Of a stretch of 64,000 nucleotides of DNA, positions 27,245 through 35,977 are shown in pieces; position 1 is the stretch's first letter, and every line of letters begins with the position of its first letter. The notes beneath the pieces were generated by a model. The model was given only the letters and a program-made list of their open reading frames with translations, was not told where the DNA came from and searched no databases. The stretch is from the NCBI RefSeq assembly GCF_013204795.1, contig NZ_JABMKW010000020.1, positions 558,001 through 622,000 on the forward strand. Direction: 5' to 3'. A program made the position numbers and the translations under genes. The DNA is from Pedobacter panaciterrae (GTDB lineage Bacteria; Bacteroidota; Bacteroidia; Sphingobacteriales; Sphingobacteriaceae).

Positions 27245-28219
27245 ATGCGTAAAAATCTCTTTGTATTTGGTATGAGTTGTTTGTTGATGCTGGGTTCTGC
27301 TGAATCTCTTTTGGCATCAGGAAAAAATATGCCTGTTAGCGCTCAAACAAAAGTAAGTTCTAAAGATTTAATTGGCCGTTGGGATATCACTATTGATGAA
27401 AACGGGAAATCAGCACCATCATGGCTAGAAGTAAAACTATCAGGTTTAAAAACATTGGTAGGCTATTATGTTGGTCCTAGTGGAAGCGCTCGTCCGATAG
27501 CAAAGGTAAATTTCGACAATGGTAAGTTCAGTTTCACTATTCCTCCTCAATGGGAAGATGGAGGTCAGGATTTTGTTATTGAAGGTGAAGTAACCGGAGG
27601 CACAATTCAAGGAACAATTACCACAAACGAAGGCAAAAAATACAATTGGAAAGGAGTAAAGGCTCCATATTTAAAAAGAACCGCTGCTCCGGTTTGGGGT
27701 AAAACCATTAACCTGTTTAACGGGAAGGATTTGGCCGGTTGGAAAGCAATGGGAGAAAACCAATGGATAGTAAAAGATGGTGTTTTAACCAGTCCAAAAT
27801 CAGGTGCTAACCTAATTTCTGATCAAAAATTTACCGACTTTAAATTGCATGTTGAGTTTAGATACCAAAAAGGAAGCAATAGCGGTGTGTACTTAAGGGG
27901 CAGACATGAGGTTCAAATAGAAGATAGCCCTAAAGACCAACATCCATCAAGTGTGCTGTTTAGTGGCATTTACGGATTCCTAACACCTAGCGAGATCAAT
28001 GCATTAGGACCTAATACATGGCAAACTTTTGATATTACTTTAATAGGCAGAATGGTTACAGTAGTTGTTAATGGAAAAACTGTGATTACTAATCAGGAAA
28101 TCCCGGGAATTACTGGCGGCGCATTAGATAGCAATGAAGGTGAACCGGGACCAATCTATATCCAAGGAGATCATGGCCCAATTGAATTTAAAAAGATAGT
28201 GATTACTCCTTCAAAATAG
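27245..28219 (+). CDS. Secreted DUF1080 (3-keto-disaccharide hydrolase-like) protein
   Basis: The signal peptide covers about residues 1-25. A first beta-rich domain (35-140) opens with DLIGRWDITIDENG. The C-terminal DUF1080 domain (about 150-322) has the signatures INLFNGKDLAGWKA, LHVEFRYQKGSNSGVYLRGR and EVQIEDS. DUF1080 proteins are concanavalin-like folds, and some hydrolyse 3-keto-glycosides. That activity would fit together with an exported Gfo/Idh/MocA oxidoreductase such as the one at 19219, though they are 6.6 kb apart. A periplasmic sugar-processing role is inferred. Confidence 0.88.
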   Translation: MRKNLFVFGMSCLLMLGSAESLLASGKNMPVSAQTKVSSKDLIGRWDITIDENGKSAPSWLEVKLSGLKTLVGYYVGPSGSARPIAKVNFDNGKFSFTIPPQWEDGGQDFVIEGEVTGGTIQGTITTNEGKKYNWKGVKAPYLKRTAAPVWGKTINLFNGKDLAGWKAMGENQWIVKDGVLTSPKSGANLISDQKFTDFKLHVEFRYQKGSNSGVYLRGRHEVQIEDSPKDQHPSSVLFSGIYGFLTPSEINALGPNTWQTFDITLIGRMVTVVVNGKTVITNQEIPGITGGALDSNEGEPGPIYIQGDHGPIEFKKIVITPSK

Positions 28220-28230
28220 AATCAGTTTTT

Positions 28231-28322
28231 ATATAGTAGCTTAATTCTGCTTCAAGTCTAGATCCAGAAGATGACCGGAGGAACACTGGAAGATGAGCCG
28301 GAGAAGAACTAAGCTACTATAT
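28231..28322. repeat. Long imperfect hairpin between converging genes
   Basis: ATATAGTAGCTTA (28231-28243) pairs perfectly with TAAGCTACTATAT (28310-28322). Pairing continues inward with mismatches to about 22 bp. The loop contains two near-copies of AGATGACCGGAG. It overlaps the stop codon of the minus-strand gene and probably serves as a terminator for both sides. Confidence 0.6.
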
Positions 28323-29665
28323 TAAAACACCTCGTTTAAACCGAGAAAAAATCCCTTTGCACCAAAATTACCAAAGGCGTAGTCTAAACAGAGATTGGTT
28401 CGTGTTGCCTTATTAAACAATACACGCAAACCAGCCCCGCCAGCAGGTTGCCATTGCTGAAACAGCTTAGTGCCAGATAGGTCATTGGCAGTTTGAATAT
28501 TAAAGAAAGTAACACCACTTATAAAATCATTCCTTGTGATAGGGAAGCGGTATTCTATCTCTGAATAACAATACTGAGTGCCTTTAAAATAACCGATAGT
28601 ATACCCTCTGCCACTTCTAAAATTTGCATCTTTTCCAGTCCCTGGAAGTTCCAGATAGGGCAGTGTACCACTTACTAGATAAGATCCCCAATTCCAGAGT
28701 GCGATTACATGTTCCGGATTTCTGGCCGAAAGGCTCCAGTATTTTCTAAAATCAGTAGTTACCTGTACCGCATTCTTTGTACTTCCTATCCAGCTTTGAT
28801 TTGCACGAATCCCAACGTCTGCATATATTCCTTTATAGGCCCGGTTCTGATTATCCCGCGTGGTGTACTGTAAGTTTAATAAAAATCCATTAGCCATGTA
28901 ATGATCTTTATCAAAACCATGTATCTGATTATAAATATGATACGGCGTTGAGCCATTTGGATTATTTGGATCTTCCAGTTTTCTGCGGATTTCGAATGAT
29001 GCACCAGCTCCTATAAAAAGGCGATCCATAATTTGCTTATATACTTTTTCACGGAAATTATAATATTCCCCATGAATTGCATAGCCTTTACGCTCAGGAT
29101 TAGACAATATCAGTTCCTCTTCAGTTCCAGTTGATACCTTGCCAATCCCCAATCCAAAATCAGGAGTAACTGTTTTGGCAGCAACCAAACTTCCTTGTAA
29201 GTTCCACCTGTTACCCGGCGTGTAAACATTGTGACTCAGGTAAAAATAAATGATGCCCTTGGTTGTAATGGAAGCTGATGTTGCCGCTACTGACATTAAT
29301 GTATTAGGTTCTTGCCCCAATACCTTACCTACAACTGCTTTAAGTCCAATTTGAGCCCCAATACTTGGATTATAGGCAATACTTGGCATAGGTGTAAGGC
29401 CCGATTTATTTTGAGTTGGCTTGGGTGGTTTACCCGGACTAAAAATACTACGACCTAAATCGCCAATATCGTATTGCTTTACTGTCGTGTCGATTTTAAG
29501 TGAATCAGACAAAGGTTTAGTTTGTCCATAACTATATGCCTGAACGCCCATAAATGAGCTCAGCAATACTATCTTTATTTTTAATGAACTTTTAATTTTC
29601 TTTCTGTTTAAATGTGATAAGAACTTACAATCTATTATGTTTAATGCTAAACGAAAAATAAACAA
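28322..29665 (-). CDS. BamA/TamA-like outer-membrane barrel protein
   Basis: The 447-residue protein has an N-terminal region ending in a signal-like stretch (KIVLLSSFMGVQAYSYG, about residues 31-47). No better ATG lies between residues 1 and 38, so the start is uncertain. The rest alternates beta strands typical of the surface-antigen (D15) barrel, with RNQNRAYKGIYADVG and FRSGRGYTIGYFKGTQYCYS. It ends in a Phe-terminated strand (LGLNEVF), the outer-membrane sorting signal. No POTRA repeats are evident, so it is not BamA itself. It starts 8 bp after the preceding gene. Confidence 0.8.
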   Translation of the reverse strand: MFIFRLALNIIDCKFLSHLNRKKIKSSLKIKIVLLSSFMGVQAYSYGQTKPLSDSLKIDTTVKQYDIGDLGRSIFSPGKPPKPTQNKSGLTPMPSIAYNPSIGAQIGLKAVVGKVLGQEPNTLMSVAATSASITTKGIIYFYLSHNVYTPGNRWNLQGSLVAAKTVTPDFGLGIGKVSTGTEEELILSNPERKGYAIHGEYYNFREKVYKQIMDRLFIGAGASFEIRRKLEDPNNPNGSTPYHIYNQIHGFDKDHYMANGFLLNLQYTTRDNQNRAYKGIYADVGIRANQSWIGSTKNAVQVTTDFRKYWSLSARNPEHVIALWNWGSYLVSGTLPYLELPGTGKDANFRSGRGYTIGYFKGTQYCYSEIEYRFPITRNDFISGVTFFNIQTANDLSGTKLFQQWQPAGGAGLRVLFNKATRTNLCLDYAFGNFGAKGFFLGLNEVF

Positions 29666-29673
29666 CGTATCTA

Positions 29674-30447
29674 TTAATTAAGCATATGGGCCAGTATTGG
29701 TCCACATTTTTCGATACATGGGGCATAAAAGTGCCCGTGTTTCCAATTTGCCGATTTAGGAGACAACCCCCACCAAAATTCTGCCAAAGCGAGTGGTTCC
29801 ATTCCATTAGCAAAAGCATATTGTAATAATTTAGGTGCAGCACATTCTCCGGCACCTGCTGGCGGTTTGCCCGAAGCGGTATGTTCAAAAGCTTTAATTA
29901 AGCTTTTGGATTCTCCAGCTTTGTTTAAAAAATGGTATTGCTCAAAGATTCGACTTTGTAATTCATTAGAATGATCTTTTCTTAGCGCTTTTAAAAGCAG
30001 GATTTCTTTGGTATGAGCCTCGTCTTTAAATGATTCCAGGTAACTGATTTTCTCGTTAATCTGAGTAAGTTTTTCCATCCCTGCATTTACAAAGCCACCC
30101 GGTTCCAAACCATCAAATATTGGCGGCACAAATTTAGCATGATAATTTCTGCCGGCCAGTTTACCCGAAAACGCAGCCAAATATCCTAGTTTGCCTTCCT
30201 CGGTTCTAACTATTAATACACCAAACATCTTTCCAATTACCATTCCTTCGGCACCGGTAAGCAAACCAAAATTATGTGCCCATTCTTGTTGATGCGCTAG
30301 ATGAAACTGCAGTTTACTTGCCGCCAAAAGACAAAGCGGATGTAATTCACTTTCTAAAGAAAAGCTAAGTCCATCGGCAAGTGCATTGATTTCTGCAGAT
30401 TCCTCGAAAGGGCAGAATACTGAATTTTCATCAATTAGATTTGGCAT
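29674..30447 (-). CDS. RluA-type pseudouridine synthase N-terminal region, catalytic domain missing
   Basis: The 257 residues match the N-terminal half of the long Bacteroidetes RluA-family proteins: LGYLAAFSGKLAGRNYHAKF, PPAGAGECAAPKLLQYAF, EFWWG and KHGHFYAPCIEKCGPILAHM. In the full-length proteins I recall, the pseudouridine synthase domain follows about here, starting with a YEDE-type strand and carrying the HRLDxxTSG motif. Here a stop comes directly after HMLN and the outer-membrane gene follows within 8 bp. It is either a truncated remnant or a genuine stand-alone domain. Function is therefore uncertain. Confidence 0.65.
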   Translation of the reverse strand: MPNLIDENSVFCPFEESAEINALADGLSFSLESELHPLCLLAASKLQFHLAHQQEWAHNFGLLTGAEGMVIGKMFGVLIVRTEEGKLGYLAAFSGKLAGRNYHAKFVPPIFDGLEPGGFVNAGMEKLTQINEKISYLESFKDEAHTKEILLLKALRKDHSNELQSRIFEQYHFLNKAGESKSLIKAFEHTASGKPPAGAGECAAPKLLQYAFANGMEPLALAEFWWGLSPKSANWKHGHFYAPCIEKCGPILAHMLN

Positions 30448-30680
30448 TATTGGATGTTTTGCATTACTGGGCGTTTTTGCATTGTTTGGTGTTTTTGTTT
30501 TAGGCGGTCGTCATCCTGAATTTGTTTTGCTTCGCAGCTACTTCGTGGTCAGGATCCCGGACTAGAAAGATGGAATAGATCGCTTAATAATACACTCTAT
30601 TTTTAAAAAATTTGACGCAAATATCAAACAATTTTATTTAAAACCTTATAAAATAATTTCCCATAATATTTTGTGCCAGA

Positions 30681-31082
30681 TCAAGTTTGATCCCGTACCT
30701 CATATGATTCTTTAACGCTGTCTGCTTCTTTTTGGGCTATTATTTTTTCTTTTTTGAGGTCAACACGGATCAGGTTATACAAGCTCATATAGATATTAGC
30801 AACCCAAACAATAGAGAATCCAGATATAAGATAACCTGTAAACCCTGGATACAGCAGCGTATACTTAGTAAGAACAAGTAAAAAGAGCGTAACATAATGA
30901 CTAAAGCAATACTCGCAGGTAAGCATGTAAAACAGCTTTCTTTTCAGAATATGGCTAGCCGTTTTTGATTTTTCAACAAAGTACTCTCTTATCTCTCTAA
31001 AAACTTCTTCCTTTGTTACCGTCCATGAGATGCAGGCCACAGGAATTGCAAGTATAAACAACCAATATTCGTGAGTATTCAT
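30681..31082 (-). CDS. Small membrane protein with CEYCFSHY motif
   Basis: The 133-residue protein has a first membrane helix (residues 6-22), a charged cytoplasmic loop, a second helix region around MLTCEYCFSHYVTLFLLVLT and a third around YLISGFSIVWVANIYM. The C-x2-C-x2-HY pattern at a membrane boundary recalls DUF1360-type proteins. I do not know a function. It stands alone. Confidence 0.65.
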   Translation of the reverse strand: MNTHEYWLFILAIPVACISWTVTKEEVFREIREYFVEKSKTASHILKRKLFYMLTCEYCFSHYVTLFLLVLTKYTLLYPGFTGYLISGFSIVWVANIYMSLYNLIRVDLKKEKIIAQKEADSVKESYEVRDQT

Positions 31083-31165
31083 AAAAATATTTAAAGAATG
31101 ACGATTTCATGTTAGCTGAACAAAACAGCCATGTATTTGTTTAAACAATTTTTTTAATCATTCAT

Positions 31166-32284
31166 TTAGTTTCTTTTCTTATAGTTCCATACCGCCCAGG
31201 CATTCAGTACAATGGCAAAAACACCAACAGTACCTAGTTGAGGCAATATGTCTCTTAACCCACTACCTTTAAGGATAACCATTCGCATTACTTCTATCAG
31301 GTAACTAACCGGATTGAACCTCGAAACTATTTTTGCCCAATCGGGCATACTGTCTATAGAGGTGAATAAGCCACCCATCAGAATAAAGATCATCATGAAA
31401 AAAAACATGATAAACATAGCTTGCTGCTGGGTATCACAAAAGGTTGAAATCAAAAGTCCGAAACCCAAAATGGCCAGCAAGAAAACAGATGCAAAGAGAT
31501 ACAGCACTAGCAAATTTCCGAGAGGTTCAATACCATAAATTAACCACGATACTAGGAGCCCTAGCGTAAACACCACATTTCCAAGTACCCAAAAGGGGAT
31601 GAGTTTTCCCAATATAAAATGATGTTTTCTTATTGGACTTACATTGATCTGTTCAATAGTACCAAACTCTTTTTCTTTCACAATGTTTAGTGCCGATAGA
31701 AAACCTCCAATCATGGTAACCAGTATAGCCAAAATACCGGGAACCATAAAAAATTTGTACTTCATTAAAGGATTAAACAGATTGGATGAGCTGATCTCGA
31801 TAACTGCAGCGCCGCTAAACTTTGAAACCGGCAGCAATTGCAGTCTTATATCGTTATTAAAGTCTCTTATGATAGACCCAAGATATGCTCCTCCAAGATT
31901 TGCCTTCACTCCGTTTATGGCATTTACGACAATAAATAGCTGTTGGTGGTTTTCGCGGACAAGGTTGCGCTCAAATCCATGCGGAATTTCCAGAATCAGA
32001 TCGGCCTTGTCCGCTTCGATCAGTTTCATTCCTTCTTTAAAAGAGGCATTATATCCGGTAAGTTTAAAGTATCCAGAGGCGGTAATTTTAGAGATCAGTT
32101 TTTGGGAATAGCTGGAATGATCATGATCTACTACAGCAAGATTGATGTTCTTTACTTCATAATTTGCAGCAAGCGGCAGAATTATCAGTTGCATAACCGG
32201 CATTATGATGATCAGTAACAGTATAGCCTTGTTGCGAAATATCTGTCTGAATTCTTTTTCGAGTAAAAAACGGATCGTTCTCAT
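31166..32284 (-). CDS. ABC-2 type permease, second of pair
   Basis: The 372-residue protein has a first membrane helix (LLLIIIMPVMQLIILPLA), a large periplasmic domain (residues about 45-175) and five C-terminal helices including the EKEFGTIEQINVSP coupling segment. This matches YhhJ-type ABC-2 permeases. It is the last gene of the efflux operon 37240-31166, and its start overlaps the previous stop by 4 bp. With the neighbouring permease it should form the inner-membrane channel of a tripartite exporter. Confidence 0.92.
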   Translation of the reverse strand: MRTIRFLLEKEFRQIFRNKAILLLIIIMPVMQLIILPLAANYEVKNINLAVVDHDHSSYSQKLISKITASGYFKLTGYNASFKEGMKLIEADKADLILEIPHGFERNLVRENHQQLFIVVNAINGVKANLGGAYLGSIIRDFNNDIRLQLLPVSKFSGAAVIEISSSNLFNPLMKYKFFMVPGILAILVTMIGGFLSALNIVKEKEFGTIEQINVSPIRKHHFILGKLIPFWVLGNVVFTLGLLVSWLIYGIEPLGNLLVLYLFASVFLLAILGFGLLISTFCDTQQQAMFIMFFFMMIFILMGGLFTSIDSMPDWAKIVSRFNPVSYLIEVMRMVILKGSGLRDILPQLGTVGVFAIVLNAWAVWNYKKRN

Positions 32285-33387
32285 GCCAGTCTGATTTTAA
32301 AACTTTTTAAACTCACTACTAATAAACCAAGGGTAATACCACCCAGAATTAACGTTTCTTTCCAAATGGCCGAAAATCCTAATCCTTTGATCATAATGGA
32401 CTTCACAATTAAATAGAACCATTTTGCAGGAACCAGATTAGAGATCAATTGCAATGGGTAAGGCATGTTTTCTATAGGAAACATAAAACCACTGAAAAGC
32501 ACTGTTGGTAAAAACATTCCCATCAGAGAGATTAACATGGCCATTTGCTGGGAATCTGTTTTTACAGAGATGAATATGCCCAGGCTTAGGCAGGTGATGA
32601 TAAACAAGGTGCTTTCTACAAAAAGCAGGGCCACACTTCCGTTAACTGGCAAATCGAGCACATAAACACTCAACAGTAGGATGGAAGCTACATTTATGAG
32701 CGATAGAAAAAGGTATGGTACTGCTTTAGAAAGGATAACCAAAAGCGGACTAAACGGTGAAACCAGTAAAATTTCCATGGTTCCTGTTTCTTTTTCTTTT
32801 ACAATTGAAATAGCCGTCATCATTACACACACCAGCATTAGTACCAGGGCCATCACACCCGGAACAAAATTATGTGCACCCTTTAGTTGCGGATTGTACA
32901 ACATCCTTACTTCGGGAACTATCAAGTAGGGTATAGCTGCTGCTTTATCAATTGAATTTTGATAGTCCTGAATAATTGAAGAAACATAATTTGTAAGCAT
33001 ACTGGCAGTATTAGGATCAGAAGCATCGGCAAGAATCTGGATCTGTGCCTTGCGCTGATGGAGTAGGGCTTCATTAAATCCTGCCGGAAAAACGATGGCC
33101 ATCTTAATTTTTCCTTTTTTAAATGCCGCTTCCATTTGCTTATTGTTCATCACGCTGTTTTGAATATCGAAGTACCTGCTGGCAGCTATCCTGCTGCTGA
33201 TTTGTTGTGAGGCCTGGTCTTTGGCCTGATCCATAACAATGATCTCAGAGTTTTTAACCTCGTTGGTTAGTGCGAATCCAAAAATAAGAATCTGGATAAC
33301 CGGCATTCCAAATAGAATTAGCAAGGTCTTTTTGTCCCTCCAAACATGGGCAAATTCCTTTTTTACAAAGTTGATAAACTGTTCCAT
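32281..33387 (-). CDS. ABC-2 type permease, first of pair
   Basis: The 368-residue protein has the same plan as its neighbour: an N-terminal helix (TLLILFGMPVIQILIFGFAL), a periplasmic domain (45-175), then five helices with the EKETGTMEILLVSP coupling segment. The two permeases are diverged paralogues, suggesting a heterodimer. It starts 12 bp after the ATPase stop and overlaps the next gene by 4 bp. Confidence 0.92.
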   Translation of the reverse strand: MEQFINFVKKEFAHVWRDKKTLLILFGMPVIQILIFGFALTNEVKNSEIIVMDQAKDQASQQISSRIAASRYFDIQNSVMNNKQMEAAFKKGKIKMAIVFPAGFNEALLHQRKAQIQILADASDPNTASMLTNYVSSIIQDYQNSIDKAAAIPYLIVPEVRMLYNPQLKGAHNFVPGVMALVLMLVCVMMTAISIVKEKETGTMEILLVSPFSPLLVILSKAVPYLFLSLINVASILLLSVYVLDLPVNGSVALLFVESTLFIITCLSLGIFISVKTDSQQMAMLISLMGMFLPTVLFSGFMFPIENMPYPLQLISNLVPAKWFYLIVKSIMIKGLGFSAIWKETLILGGITLGLLVVSLKSFKIRLA

Positions 33388-33399
33388 TGCCTTATTATT

Positions 33400-34137
33400 C
33401 TAATCGCTACGTTTTGCACCTCTGGCCAGATGATAAAAAACCTGGTCCATTGAGCTTGCTTTAAATTGACTTTTTAAATTAGCCGGGGTATCAAGCGCTT
33501 CTATTTTTCCGTCTACCATAATAGATATGCGGTTACAATACTCAGCTTCATCCATATAATGAGTGGTCACAAAAATGGTAATTCCTTTTGCAGATGCCTC
33601 GTAGATCAGGTCCCAGAATTGTCTTCTTGTTACCGGATCAACTCCTCCGGTTGGTTCGTCCAGAAATACAATTTTTGGTTGGTGTAAAACCGCAACTGAA
33701 AAGGAAAGCTTCTGTTTCCAGCCCAAGGGCAGGGAGGCTACTAATTTTTTAGCTTCGTTTTTAAGTTCTAGCTGTTCCAGTAAGTCTTCACTTTTTGTTT
33801 TAATTTCCCGATTGCTTAACCCATAGATTCCTCCAAAAAACCTGATGTTTTCCTGCACGGTGAGATCTTCATACAAAGAGAACCTCTGACTCATGTAGCC
33901 TATATTCCTTTTAATTTCTTCTGTTTGCTTATATACATCAAAACCTGCTACTGTGGCTGTACCAGAACTGGGTATAGATAAGCCGCATAGCATGCGCATG
34001 GCAGTTGTTTTACCGGCACCGTTAGCACCCAGAAAACCAAATATTTCGCCCTTTTCTACTTCAAAAGTAATTTCATTTGTTGCTGTGAAATCTCCAAAGC
34101 GCTTGGTCAGCCTATCCGTTTTTATTACATATTCCAT
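33400..34137 (-). CDS. ABC transporter ATPase with LPLGWKQ signature
   Basis: The 245-residue nucleotide-binding protein has Walker A GANGAGKT near residue 36, Walker B VFLDEPTGGVDP and an H-loop (TTHYMDEAE). The ABC signature is SLPLGWKQKL instead of LSGGxxQ, a variant I know from the second nucleotide-binding unit of YhiH/RbbA-type exporters. It pairs with the canonical ATPase encoded 2 bp upstream, so one of the two ATP sites may be degenerate. Confidence 0.93.
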   Translation of the reverse strand: MEYVIKTDRLTKRFGDFTATNEITFEVEKGEIFGFLGANGAGKTTAMRMLCGLSIPSSGTATVAGFDVYKQTEEIKRNIGYMSQRFSLYEDLTVQENIRFFGGIYGLSNREIKTKSEDLLEQLELKNEAKKLVASLPLGWKQKLSFSVAVLHQPKIVFLDEPTGGVDPVTRRQFWDLIYEASAKGITIFVTTHYMDEAEYCNRISIMVDGKIEALDTPANLKSQFKASSMDQVFYHLARGAKRSD

Positions 34138-34139
34138 AG

Positions 34140-35060
34140 CTAGTTCTTCAATAATTTGATGAAATAATCTTCGATGGTTGGTGGTACAGGCTTAATTTCA
34201 ATCTGAGTTAAACCTTCAGCTTTCAGGTAGGTCTTCAGCTTATTATCCTCAAAAGAACCATTAAAGGAAACATGGGCATACTCGCCAAAGGCATAACAAT
34301 CCATTACCTCAGGGTATTTTCTAAGTGCTTTAATCAGTTCATACATCTGATCTGCTTTGATTGCATATAGTTGCTCCGGATATTGCTGAATCATATTTTG
34401 AGGGGTGTTGATAGATAATATTTTCCCGTTCTGGATCAGGGCGATGCGGTCGCACAAAGTAGCCTCGTCCATATACGGGGTTGATACCAGAATGGTAATA
34501 TCTTGCGCTTTAAGCCTTTTCAGCATCTCCCAAAATTCTTTTCTTGACACCGGATCTACTCCAGTTGTTGGCTCATCCAGAAACAATACGGTTGGTTTGT
34601 GGATAAGAGCACAACATAATGCTAGTTTTTGTTTCATTCCACCTGAGAGTTTCCCCGCCCTTCTGTTTTTGAAGGGTTGGATCTGGACGTAGATATCTTC
34701 GATCAGATGATAATTCTGAGCGATGGTAGTGCCAAATACAGTAGCAAAAAAGCGAAGGTTTTCTTCGATGGTCAGGTCCGGGTAGAGTGAAAATCTGCCA
34801 GGCATATAACCAATTGTTTTTCTAATCTGTTTATAGTCGGCAACTACATCATAACCGTCTATCTTTGCCGTTCCTTTTTCAGGAAGTAGCAGGGTAGTCA
34901 GCATCCTGAAAATACTGGTTTTACCTGCGCCATCAGGACCAATAAGGCCAAACAGTTCTCCCTTATTTACATGGAAAGAAACATCATCGACAGCAACTAG
35001 CTGCTCTTTACCGTAGGTTTTACGGAGCTCGTTTACCTCGATGGCAAAGGCGCTGCTCAT
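34140..35060 (-). CDS. ABC transporter ATPase
   Basis: The 306-residue protein has Walker A GPDGAGKT near residue 41, signature LSGGMKQKLALC, Walker B VLFLDEPTTGVDP and a switch segment STPYMDEAT in which the usual H-loop His is replaced by Pro (TPYMDEA). A 75-residue C-terminal extension follows. The missing H-loop His suggests asymmetric ATP hydrolysis with its partner at 33400. The start overlaps the adaptor stop by 4 bp. Confidence 0.92.
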   Translation of the reverse strand: MSSAFAIEVNELRKTYGKEQLVAVDDVSFHVNKGELFGLIGPDGAGKTSIFRMLTTLLLPEKGTAKIDGYDVVADYKQIRKTIGYMPGRFSLYPDLTIEENLRFFATVFGTTIAQNYHLIEDIYVQIQPFKNRRAGKLSGGMKQKLALCCALIHKPTVLFLDEPTTGVDPVSRKEFWEMLKRLKAQDITILVSTPYMDEATLCDRIALIQNGKILSINTPQNMIQQYPEQLYAIKADQMYELIKALRKYPEVMDCYAFGEYAHVSFNGSFEDNKLKTYLKAEGLTQIEIKPVPPTIEDYFIKLLKN

Positions 35061-35959
35061 ATTTTTTTAGATAAAATAATCTCTCCGTACATGCCTATTT
35101 TTAAATAGCCATCATTTTTTAGCTTTACCTTAATTGCATATACCAGATTGGCCCGCTCGTCTTTGGTTTGTATGGTTTTAGGAGTGAATTCTGCTTTATC
35201 GCTAATCCATTCTATAATACCCTCGTAAGTTTTATATTTTCCGTCTGCTAAATCAACCAATACCTCAACTTTTTGCCCAAGTTTAATAGCTGGCAACTGA
35301 TTGCCAGTAATGTAAGCTCTTAAAATGATGGACGACAAATCGCTGATTTTGTACAAAGGTTTGCCTATTGAAGCCATTTCATTTACTTCAACATATTTGA
35401 CCAGTACAGTGCCTGCTGTTTCGTTTATAATTTTACTCTTTAAAAGTTGATCGTTTAACTGATCAATCTGTACATTCAATGGAAGTGTTTCTTGATTTAA
35501 ACTTGTCGAGGTAATATTCAGAGAAGATCTCTGAGCAGCTATCTGTTTTTTAATAATTGCAATCTGAGCATTGGCGTCGTCCAATTGTTTTGGTGTTGCA
35601 GCATCGGCCTTTAAAAGATTGGTAATTCTTTGCTGTTCTCTGTTTGCTTGCTTTAGTTGTTCCTGGTATGCGGCTATCTGAGCTGGTACATCAGGCTTTT
35701 TACCTAGTACAACATTAATCTGGGCTCGCAGTTGTTTCTTTTTTAAGTATAGTTGAGTAGTATCAATATAGCCTATCGTTTCGCCTGCCTTAAGTACCTG
35801 CCCCTCTGCAAGATTCAGGGTCTTAATGGTTCCGGTTGCCTCAGCAGATACGATGGTTTCTACAGCTTCGAAAGTGCCCGAAGCATCATAGACTTGTTCC
35901 TTTTGCCCACAAGACATCAAAAACAAAGCGGTAGTTATTGCAAATGCTATTTTCTTCAT
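35057..35959 (-). CDS. HlyD-type periplasmic adaptor, lipoprotein
   Basis: The 300-residue protein starts with a lipoprotein signal (ALFLMSC, lipobox Cys17). It shows a split biotinyl-lipoyl domain (ATGTIKTLNLAEGQVLKAGE ... IINETAGTVLVKYVEVNEMA) flanking a long coiled-coil hairpin (about residues 70-170), followed by a beta-barrel domain. It bridges the ABC-2 permeases and TolC across the periplasm. Within the operon it follows tolC and precedes the ATPases. Confidence 0.93.
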   Translation of the reverse strand: MKKIAFAITTALFLMSCGQKEQVYDASGTFEAVETIVSAEATGTIKTLNLAEGQVLKAGETIGYIDTTQLYLKKKQLRAQINVVLGKKPDVPAQIAAYQEQLKQANREQQRITNLLKADAATPKQLDDANAQIAIIKKQIAAQRSSLNITSTSLNQETLPLNVQIDQLNDQLLKSKIINETAGTVLVKYVEVNEMASIGKPLYKISDLSSIILRAYITGNQLPAIKLGQKVEVLVDLADGKYKTYEGIIEWISDKAEFTPKTIQTKDERANLVYAIKVKLKNDGYLKIGMYGEIILSKKI

Positions 35960-35977
35960 GATTAGTTTGTTTAAAAA

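Noticed and set aside
31644..32111. 155-residue plus-strand frame
   Set aside because: It is antisense to the ABC-2 permease; the sequence pattern is that of a shadow frame.
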